DNA from: Pseudomonas gingeri
GTDB lineage: Bacteria > Pseudomonadota > Gammaproteobacteria > Pseudomonadales > Pseudomonadaceae
Reading direction: 5' to 3'
Assembly: GCF_013386115.1 (NCBI RefSeq)
Contig: NZ_JACAOR010000011.1
Span: forward strand, 62,001 to 126,000
DNA: 64,000 nt
Shown here: piece by piece, positions 57,927-64,000 of the stretch
How the letters are laid out: each line of letters starts with the position of its first letter
How positions within the stretch are numbered: the stretch's first letter is position 1
Position numbers and translations under genes: made by a program
Notes under the pieces: model-generated
The model's input: only the letters and a program-made list of their open reading frames with translations
What the model was told of the DNA's origin: nothing
Databases searched by the model: none

Positions 57927-57955
57927 ATCGCCGGCAGGCCGGGCTCCTACAGGTC
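57927..57955. repeat. REP unit overlapping the end of the solute-binding protein gene
   Basis: ATCGCCGGCAGGCCGGGCTCC plus CTACAG. On the minus strand its CTGTAGGAGC edge supplies the TAG stop of the gene that begins at 58735. A degenerate facing unit near 57887-57905 may make it a REPIN. Confidence 0.65.
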
Positions 57956-58735
57956 ATCGGGTTTTTCCGCAGAGGGAGGCGTGGGGCTGTCCAGTTGCTC
58001 GCCATTGCCGGTGTAGAGCCCGATGATCCCGTCGATTTCCCCGGACATCTTCATTCTCAGCAAGGTCCGCAGGATGCGCTGCACCGGCAGCGCCGGGTCG
58101 TTGCGCACAAAACAGCCCACCGGTTGTTCCTGCAGCACCGCGACGGCATGCAGTTGCTGTTGGGGCATCAGCTTCTGGTTGAACCAGTCCAGGCTCCACT
58201 GGTTGCTGACTGCATAGTGATAGCGGCCCGCCGAGAGTTTTTGCAGCACCTGTTCCTGGTTGCGGGCGTCGTCGCGGATCAACTGGCCACTGTCGAACAA
58301 CGGCTGCAGGGTCGGGTAGGTGTAGCTCAATACCGTGCCGACAGGCTGTCTGGGCAGGCTTTGCGGCTTGACCTGGCGCGGGTGTTCGGCATTGCTGATC
58401 AGCACGTCGCGCTGCATCAGCAGGGGAATACTCCATATATAGTCGCCCGACAGGTTCGGCAGCCAGGATTGCGCGGCATAGCAGCGCACGTCGATTTCGC
58501 CGTGTTCCATGGCGCTCTGCACGCGGGCCCGGGCCAGCACGTGAAACTCGGCCGGTACTCCGACCTGCTGGGCAAGGCTGGTCATCAGGTCATAGAGAAT
58601 GCCCTGGGTCGGTCGGTCGTTCTCGATCTGGACCAGCGGCATGGCCCAGCTGTCGGCCACGGCGAAGCGCAACGGCGCAGGCGCGGCAAAACAGTTGGCG
58701 GTCATCAGTACGAGGGCGCCCCACACTACACGCAT
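57947..58735 (-). CDS. Periplasmic amino acid-type solute-binding protein
   Basis: 262 residues with a signal peptide (MRVVWGALVLMTANCFAAPA) and the family-3 solute-binding fold (LRFAVADSWAMPLVQIEND... GILYDLMTSLAQQVG). No permease or ATPase gene is adjacent. Such orphan proteins in Pseudomonas may be sensors or mis-annotated. Divergent from dnaX. Confidence 0.85.
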   Translation of the reverse strand: MRVVWGALVLMTANCFAAPAPLRFAVADSWAMPLVQIENDRPTQGILYDLMTSLAQQVGVPAEFHVLARARVQSAMEHGEIDVRCYAAQSWLPNLSGDYIWSIPLLMQRDVLISNAEHPRQVKPQSLPRQPVGTVLSYTYPTLQPLFDSGQLIRDDARNQEQVLQKLSAGRYHYAVSNQWSLDWFNQKLMPQQQLHAVAVLQEQPVGCFVRNDPALPVQRILRTLLRMKMSGEIDGIIGLYTGNGEQLDSPTPPSAEKPDDL

Positions 58736-58884
58736 TCAACTCTCCGTCTGGAGTACGACGCTTCAGCGCGCGAATTCTCCCACAAAGTGCAGCTTAGTCA
58801 GATTAGAGAAGCACGCCGGATGCAATTTCGCCCCTGCTCCGCTAGCATTAGCGGTCTTCCGCTTTCCAGATGCGACGGTTATCG

Positions 58885-61017
58885 ATGAGTTATCAGGTTC
58901 TTGCACGTAAATGGCGTCCGCGCTCGTTCCGCGAAATGGTCGGCCAGACCCATGTGCTCAAGGCGCTGATCAATGCTCTGGACAGCCAGCGGCTGCACCA
59001 CGCCTATCTGTTCACCGGTACCCGAGGTGTGGGCAAGACCACCATTGCGCGGATCATCGCCAAGTGCCTGAACTGCGAAACCGGGATCACCTCGTCACCC
59101 TGTGGCACCTGTTCGGTATGCCGCGAGATTGACGAGGGCCGTTTTGTCGACCTGATCGAGATCGACGCCGCGAGCCGCACCAAGGTCGAGGACACCCGCG
59201 AACTGCTGGACAACGTGCAGTACGCGCCGAGCCGTGGGCGCTTCAAGGTCTACCTGATCGACGAAGTGCACATGCTTTCCAGCCACTCGTTCAACGCCTT
59301 GCTGAAAACCCTGGAAGAGCCGCCGCCCTACGTCAAGTTCATCCTGGCGACCACCGATCCTCAGAAACTTCCTGCAACGATTTTGTCGCGATGCCTGCAG
59401 TTCTCCCTGAAGAACATGACCCCGGAGCGGGTGGTCGAGCATTTGACCCACGTGCTCGGGGTCGAGAACGTGCCATTCGAAGACGACGCCCTGTGGTTGC
59501 TCGGTCGCGCGGCGGACGGTTCGATGCGCGACGCGATGAGCCTGACCGACCAGGCCATTGCCTTCGGTGAGGGCAAGGTCATGGCCAGCGATGTACGGGC
59601 GATGCTCGGCACCCTGGACCACGGCCAGGTCTACGATGTGCTGCACGCGCTGATCGAAGGCGATGCCAAGGCGTTGCTCGAAGCGGTACGGCATCTGGCC
59701 GAGCAGGGCCCGGACTGGAACGGCGTGCTCTCGGAAATCCTCAATGTGCTGCACCGCGTGGCGATTGCCCAGGCGCTGCCGGAAGGCGTCGACAACGGTC
59801 ACGGCGACCGTGATCGCGTGCTGGCCCTGGCCCAGGCATTGCCGGCCGAAGACGTACAGTTTTACTACCAGATGGGCCTGATCGGTCGGCGCGACCTGCC
59901 GCTGGCGCCGGACCCGCGTGGCGGCTTCGAGATGGTCCTGCTGCGAATGCTCGCGTTCCGACCGGCCGACAGTGCCACGGCACCGAGGCAGCCGCTAAAG
60001 CCAGTGGGGATCAGCCAGGCCACAGTTGATTCCACCCAGAACGTGGCTGGCCCAGCGGCTGCTGCGCCGGTTGTCGCGGCTGTGGCTCCGGCGGTCGAGG
60101 CCGCTGTCGTGCCAGTCGCTGCGCCGGCCGTTGCGCCAGTTTCCGCGCCCGTGGTGCAACCAGCCCCGGCGCCGGTTGCCGAAGCCGTGCCTGAGCCTGT
60201 GCAAGAGCCGGTGGTCGAGGCGGCTGCCGTGCCCGAACCCGTGGCCGCCGCGGTCGAAGAAGTCGACCTGCCCTGGAACGAACCCGCCGAGCCGGTGGTG
60301 CAGGAGCCCGCCGTAGAGCCGGTGCTGGAAACCGCCGCCGAGCAGCCGGAACTGGTGCCGATGCCGCTGCCGACGCCTGACAGCGTGGTGCCGGACGCCC
60401 CCGAGTGGGCGGCCGCCACCATTCCCGAGCCGACCCCGGCCCAGGTGGATGCCGCGACTCCGGGCCCGGATCGCGACGACGAGCCGCCGCTGGATGAAGA
60501 CTATATCGAGCCGGATATGGACTCGTCCTATAGCTACCTCGACGACCTGGCCAGTGAACACACCGCCGAGCCGGCACCGGAGCCCGAGCCGTTGCCTGCC
60601 GCGCAGCCGGCCACCGGCCTGGCGCTGGAGTGGTTGCAACTGTTCCCGAAACTGCCGATCTCCGGCATGACCGGCAGCATCGCGGCCAACTGCACGCTGA
60701 TCGCGGTCGACGGCGATGACTGGCTGCTGCACCTGGACCCGGCCCACAGCGCCCTGTTCAACGCCACGCAGTTGCGTCGCGTGAACGATGCGCTGAACCA
60801 GTACCATGGGCGGACGCTGAAGGTGACCATCGAGCTGATCAAGCCCGAGCAGGAAACCCCGGCCCAGGCGGCGTCCCGCCGGCGCCACGAACGCCAGAAC
60901 GAGGCCGTGGCCTCGATTCATGCCGATCCGTTCATCCAGCAAATGATGCAACAGTTCGGTGCGGTGATCCGTGACGATACAATCGAACCTGTCGAAGCCC
61001 TGGTGACCCAGGGTTAA
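58885..61017 (+). CDS. dnaX: DNA polymerase III subunits gamma and tau
   Basis: 710 residues. AAA+ clamp-loader head: Walker A FTGTRGVGKTTIAR (~42-55), zinc-binding CLNCETGITSSPCGTCSVC, Walker B IDEVHMLS and the SRC arginine-finger motif LSRCLQFSLKN. A long Ala/Pro/Val/Glu-rich linker (~380-575) leads to the tau C-terminal domain that binds the polymerase. I see no A-rich slippery heptamer like that of E. coli dnaX. ATG 58885 gives MSYQVLARKWRPRSF, the family start. Confidence 0.97.
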   Translation: MSYQVLARKWRPRSFREMVGQTHVLKALINALDSQRLHHAYLFTGTRGVGKTTIARIIAKCLNCETGITSSPCGTCSVCREIDEGRFVDLIEIDAASRTKVEDTRELLDNVQYAPSRGRFKVYLIDEVHMLSSHSFNALLKTLEEPPPYVKFILATTDPQKLPATILSRCLQFSLKNMTPERVVEHLTHVLGVENVPFEDDALWLLGRAADGSMRDAMSLTDQAIAFGEGKVMASDVRAMLGTLDHGQVYDVLHALIEGDAKALLEAVRHLAEQGPDWNGVLSEILNVLHRVAIAQALPEGVDNGHGDRDRVLALAQALPAEDVQFYYQMGLIGRRDLPLAPDPRGGFEMVLLRMLAFRPADSATAPRQPLKPVGISQATVDSTQNVAGPAAAAPVVAAVAPAVEAAVVPVAAPAVAPVSAPVVQPAPAPVAEAVPEPVQEPVVEAAAVPEPVAAAVEEVDLPWNEPAEPVVQEPAVEPVLETAAEQPELVPMPLPTPDSVVPDAPEWAAATIPEPTPAQVDAATPGPDRDDEPPLDEDYIEPDMDSSYSYLDDLASEHTAEPAPEPEPLPAAQPATGLALEWLQLFPKLPISGMTGSIAANCTLIAVDGDDWLLHLDPAHSALFNATQLRRVNDALNQYHGRTLKVTIELIKPEQETPAQAASRRRHERQNEAVASIHADPFIQQMMQQFGAVIRDDTIEPVEALVTQG

Positions 61018-61081
61018 TAACTGAGCGGCGCGAGGCCGGAGTCTCGCGCCTATTGTCCAAGCAACTTTTGAGGTGATTCCC

Positions 61082-61420
61082 ATGATGAAGGGTGGCATGG
61101 CCGGCCTGATGAAGCAGGCGCAGCAGATGCAGGAAAAAATGGCCAAGATGCAGGAAGAACTGGCCAACGCTGAAATCACCGGCAAGGCCGGCGGCGACAT
61201 GGTCACCGTGGTCATGACCGGGCGTCACGATATCAAGCGCGTGAGCATCGACCCGAGCCTGCTGGAAGGTGTCAGCGACGATGACCGTGAAGTGCTGGAA
61301 GATCTGTTTGCCGCCGCCGTCAACGACGCCGTGCGCAAGATCGAAGCCAACAGCTCGGACAAGATGTCCGGCATGACCGCTGGCATGCAGCTGCCGCCGG
61401 GCTTCAAGATGCCGTTCTAG
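61082..61420 (+). CDS. ybaB: YbaB/EbfC nucleoid-associated protein
   Basis: 112 residues: KGGMAGLMKQAQQMQEKMAKMQEELAN helix, then VTVVMTGRHDIKRVSIDPSLL and a second helix. Binds DNA as a dimer. ATG 61082 has GAGGTG seven bases upstream; an in-frame GTG at 61073 overlaps that ribosome site. Between dnaX and recR, as in most proteobacteria. Confidence 0.96.
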   Translation: MMKGGMAGLMKQAQQMQEKMAKMQEELANAEITGKAGGDMVTVVMTGRHDIKRVSIDPSLLEGVSDDDREVLEDLFAAAVNDAVRKIEANSSDKMSGMTAGMQLPPGFKMPF

Positions 61421-61423
61421 GCC

Positions 61424-61509
61424 CTGTACGAAAACTGCCTGGGCGACGATCAGGCTGCGTTGAAGCAGGCTTGCCTTGCCTGATCGCCGCTCGGCGAGTT
61501 TTCGCACGG
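61424..61509. repeat. 86-bp MITE-like element with nested inverted repeats
   Basis: Termini CTGTACGAAAACT and (reverse complement) CCGTGCGAAAACT match at 11 of 13 bases. Inside, CGATCAGGC (61446-61454) pairs with GCCTGATCG (61478-61486). It starts 4 bases after the ybaB stop and has no coding capacity. Confidence 0.6.
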
Positions 61510-61533
61510 AACCTGAGGTATTTTGTACTCAAG

Positions 61534-61566
61534 CAATGCCAGGCTCGCTGCCTGGCATTGTTGTTT
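61534..61566 (+). terminator. Hairpin between ybaB and recR
   Basis: A perfect 10-bp stem CAATGCCAGG / CCTGGCATTG with a CTCGCTG loop followed by TTGTTT. Confidence 0.75.
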
Positions 61567-61649
61567 CCGGGGCTGGTCGCCTGTGCATTTGACGCTGGCC
61601 GGAGCCACGGGTATAAACCGCCTCTCGCAGTTTTGTCGGACCTTTTCCC

Positions 61650-62252
61650 ATGAGCTTCAGCCCCCTGATTCGCCAACTGATCGACGCCTTTCGGGTTTTG
61701 CCCGGCGTCGGCCAGAAAACCGCCCAGCGCATGGCCCTGCAACTGCTCGAGCGCGATCGCAGCGGCGGCGCGCGCCTGGCACAGGCTTTGGGCCAGGCCA
61801 TGGAAGGTGTCGGGCATTGCCGCCAGTGCCGGACCCTGACCGAAGACGATCTCTGCCCGCAGTGTGCCGATCCGCGGCGTGACGACACCTTGCTGTGTGT
61901 GGTCGAAGGACCGATGGATGTCTACGCGGTGGAGCAGACCGGTTATCGCGGACGTTATTTCGTGCTCAAGGGGCACCTGTCGCCGCTCGATGGCCTTGGG
62001 CCGGAAGCCATTGGCATTCCGCAGTTACTGGCCCGTATCGAAGAACAGGGCAGCTTCAGCGAGATCATCCTCGCCACCAACCCGACGGTCGAGGGCGAAG
62101 CCACGGCGCACTACATTGCCCAGTTGCTCTCCAACAAGGGGCTGATCACCTCGCGTATCGCCCATGGCGTCCCCCTGGGTGGTGAGCTGGAACTGGTGGA
62201 CGGCGGTACGCTGGCCCACTCGTTTGCAGGGCGCAAGCCGATCGCGCTTTGA
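61650..62252 (+). CDS. recR: Recombination mediator RecR
   Basis: A 200-residue protein of the RecFOR gap-repair pathway. Helix-hairpin-helix (FRVLPGVGQKTAQRMALQLL), C4 zinc finger (CRQCRTLTEDDLCPQC) and Toprim domain (LLCVVEGPMDVYAVEQTG; ATNPTVEGEATAHYI) are in the standard order. The ORF follows ybaB after about 230 bases that include a MITE-like repeat and a hairpin, so it may have its own promoter. Confidence 0.97.
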   Translation: MSFSPLIRQLIDAFRVLPGVGQKTAQRMALQLLERDRSGGARLAQALGQAMEGVGHCRQCRTLTEDDLCPQCADPRRDDTLLCVVEGPMDVYAVEQTGYRGRYFVLKGHLSPLDGLGPEAIGIPQLLARIEEQGSFSEIILATNPTVEGEATAHYIAQLLSNKGLITSRIAHGVPLGGELELVDGGTLAHSFAGRKPIAL

Positions 62253-62322
62253 GGGAGAGGCGTCTGGCCGGAGGCCATTTTTCCGGTGGCCGCCCCGGAC
62301 AAGGGGCGACCGGGCAGCATGC

Positions 62323-62517
62323 TCAGGCAGCCAGCAAGCGCAGTATCTGATCCAGCCGGTGGTTGGCGACCCAGCTCAGCAGCACTCCCAGGACCGCCGT
62401 GCCGCCGGCGATATAGGCGAGGCGGGCCTTGATCGATTTCACATCGCCGCGGACTTCGCCGAGATCGCGGTGGATGTACTCCAGGTGGGTTTCCAGTTCG
62501 GTGATTCGCGGTTCCAT
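62323..62517 (-). CDS. Small coiled-coil protein with one C-terminal membrane helix
   Basis: 64 residues: a heptad-like N-terminus (ITELETHLEYIHRDLGEVRGDVKSIKARL) followed by a membrane helix (AYIAGGTAVLGVLLSWVA). It recalls holin-associated XhlA-type or Pseudomonas conserved small proteins; function unknown. ATG 62517 has GGAGG seven bases upstream. An in-frame ATG at 62580 would add a PTDPTKTGEPSGGDT leader, which may also be real. Confidence 0.7.
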   Translation of the reverse strand: MEPRITELETHLEYIHRDLGEVRGDVKSIKARLAYIAGGTAVLGVLLSWVANHRLDQILRLLAA

Positions 62518-62802
62518 GGTGTCGCCTCCAGACGGTTCGCCGGTCTTGGTGGGGTCGGTGGGTGACTGGGATTGCTGCATCGCCTCGTGATTGCCCGACC
62601 ATCGGGGAGCCGGATGCAGGCAGGGTGTCACGCAGTGCTGTAGCTCAACTTCCATGTGTTTTCACGTCCTCGGTGGTTCATGTCCCGGGCGCCATTGCCC
62701 TGATCACACCATGGAAAATCGCGCTATTTCGCTTTTTGGTCAATTGAGGCGATTCCCGGATGTTCATAGGAAAAGTCGCCGGCGTCTGAAGTGGCCGCTG
62801 GG

Positions 62803-63729
62803 TCAGGCATAGGGGCTGTCCCAGTAGCGTTTGTACATGCCGAGGCTTTTTTTCAGACCCTTGGGCAGATGGCGTTCCTGCTGGCTGAGTTTGTAGGCAA
62901 ACAGCTTCACCGCATTGCGCCATAGCGAGCCCGGCCACGCCAGGCAACGTCCGGGGCCGAGAAACCTCAGCTCGGACAGCACATACCTCAGGCCTTCTCC
63001 TCCCGCCCCGCCGAACTGTTGGCGGATCCAGGGTTCGCGGGCATGGAATACGCCGATGTCGAAGTAGCGACGAAATTCCTCACCGAGGGTGTAGTTGTGC
63101 GAGTGCCGGCAGCAGGCACTGCCTTCGTAGGCGACTTTCCAGCCGGCCATGAGCATCTTCGCCGCCACGTACATGTCTTCCGAGAGGATCACATGCTGCG
63201 GGAATCCGCCCACCTGCATCAGCGCCCGGCGCCGGTAGGCGCAAAAGGAGTTGGAGGCGAAGGCGGTCTTGATCCCCATCCGGGGCGCATCCTCCAGGCT
63301 CTTGACCTGGGACGTCGGCGGGTAGTTGAACAGCCGGGCATGCTCGGCCAGCGGGCTGGCATCCAGGTGCGGCAGCTGCCGGCCGCAGACCGCGCCGATG
63401 CTGTCGTCGGCAAACGGCCGGACAATATTGGCCAGCGCCTCGGGGTCCTCGAGGTAGGCATCCTGGGTCATGAACACGTAGATGTCATGACCGGGATTGC
63501 GCTCGACCATCATCTGGCGGGTGCCGCCGTGGTTGAAGTCCCTGCTGTCTATGCGCAAGACATTGGGGCAGCGTGCGCTGGCCAGTTCGAAGGTGCCGTC
63601 GCTGGAGCTGGAGTCGACGATCAGGGTCGTGAAGACCGCCGTCTGGCGGTCGAGGGAGTCGAGCAGGCGCGCCAGGTCCCGGCAGCCGTTGTAGGTCGGG
63701 ATCACGCAGGCCACGTTGAGCGTCGACAT
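62803..63729 (-). CDS. GT2-family glycosyltransferase (rhamnosyltransferase-like)
   Basis: 308 residues. GT-A fold signs are VACVIPTYNG, the nucleotide site IVDSSSSDGT, NHGGTRQMM and VFMTQDAY, plus an ILSEDMYVAAKM motif in the catalytic part. These match rhamnosyltransferases of surface polysaccharide clusters. Ends with a basic, tryptophan-containing C-terminus. It lies 3 bases after the stop of the upstream membrane-protein gene, so both are in one operon. Confidence 0.9.
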   Translation of the reverse strand: MSTLNVACVIPTYNGCRDLARLLDSLDRQTAVFTTLIVDSSSSDGTFELASARCPNVLRIDSRDFNHGGTRQMMVERNPGHDIYVFMTQDAYLEDPEALANIVRPFADDSIGAVCGRQLPHLDASPLAEHARLFNYPPTSQVKSLEDAPRMGIKTAFASNSFCAYRRRALMQVGGFPQHVILSEDMYVAAKMLMAGWKVAYEGSACCRHSHNYTLGEEFRRYFDIGVFHAREPWIRQQFGGAGGEGLRYVLSELRFLGPGRCLAWPGSLWRNAVKLFAYKLSQQERHLPKGLKKSLGMYKRYWDSPYA

Positions 63730-63732
63730 GGT

Positions 63733-64000
63733 TCAGCCTCCAGGGGACAGCGGGCGCCAGGGGCGCAGCCAGAATGCCAGGGCGATCAGCAGGACCAGGC
63801 TGCACAGGGTGCTCAGACCCAGTTGCAACCAGATACCCGCCAGGGGATGCAGCAACAGGGCGGCCAGGCCCATGACGCCGAGCCCGAGCAACCAGTGGCT
63901 GCGCCAGGGCACTTCGGCCAGCAGTTGTTGACGGCGCATCAGCAGCAGGCCGGTCAGGATCACCCCGCAGACCGCCGCCAGGGCAATGCCGATCAAGCCG
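63733..64000 (-). CDS. Polytopic membrane protein, C-terminal part, truncated by window edge
   Basis: The frame is open to the right edge; 88 residues are visible. They hold three hydrophobic helices (IGIALAAVCGVILTGLLLM, WLLGLGVMGLAALLLHP, LSTLCSLVLLIALAFW) and end RPWRPLSPGG. In an operon with a glycosyltransferase it could be a Wzx-type flippase or other polysaccharide membrane protein; the visible part is too short to decide. Confidence 0.7.
   Translation of the reverse strand, partial: GLIGIALAAVCGVILTGLLLMRRQQLLAEVPWRSHWLLGLGVMGLAALLLHPLAGIWLQLGLSTLCSLVLLIALAFWLRPWRPLSPGG

Noticed and set aside
62266..62298. recR terminator
   Set aside because: GGCCGGAGGCC and CCGGTGGCC give only an interrupted stem and the T-run is in the loop, so I could not support it.

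Overview
The window is high-GC, densely coded chromosome from a fluorescent-group Pseudomonas. The gene order yciK-mupP-ubiG-mtaD / mtnA-gyrA-serC-pheA-hisC-tyrA-cmk-rpsA-ihfB, and later guaD-xdhCBA-gntR-smc-zipA-ligA ... dnaX-ybaB-recR, is what I recall from Pseudomonas genomes. The intergenic spaces carry Pseudomonas-type REP/REPIN palindromes. No prophage, transposase, CRISPR array, tRNA or rRNA gene was recognised.

Layout. 1-4.6 kb (leftward): a truncated GGDEF protein, then yciK, mupP, ubiG and an MTA/SAH deaminase-type amidohydrolase. 4.7-16.8 kb (rightward): mtnA, gyrA, the aromatic amino acid and serine operon serC-pheA-hisC-tyrA-cmk-rpsA, a small lipoprotein and ihfB. 17.2-20.7 kb: a minimal O-antigen locus (wbpL-like initiating transferase, wbpM-like dehydratase) and a ComEA-type DNA-binding protein. 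20.8-30 kb: accessory metabolism and regulation (TetR, amino acid/ethanolamine permease, pyrF, two oxidoreductases, a MocR regulator, a chemoreceptor). 30-38.6 kb: a BenE-family transporter with a divergent GntR regulator, then guanine deaminase and xanthine dehydrogenase (purine catabolism). 38.9-48.1 kb: GntR, smc, zipA, ligA and a zinc-ribbon peptidase-like protein. 48.4 kb: the 4.5S RNA gene. 48.7-58.7 kb: mostly regulators and small accessory genes, including a PAS-GGDEF-EAL protein. 58.9-62.3 kb: dnaX, ybaB, recR. The right edge enters a glycan locus (GT2 glycosyltransferase and a membrane protein).

The most unusual point is in the aromatic operon. In Pseudomonas the tyrA gene is normally fused to aroA (EPSP synthase) and sits directly before cmk. 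Here the tyrA product stops after about 315 residues and runs straight into cmk with a 4-base overlap. The EPSP synthase domain is absent, and a short tail looks like the stitched ends of the fusion. The cell must then get EPSP synthase from elsewhere. A second notable point is a pair of CTGAC...GTCAG-type operators lying on a good sigma-70 promoter for the xdh operon. At least three palindromic repeat families are scattered between genes: REP/REPIN, a CGTTCCCACGCTCCGCG repeat, and an 86-bp MITE-like element after ybaB.
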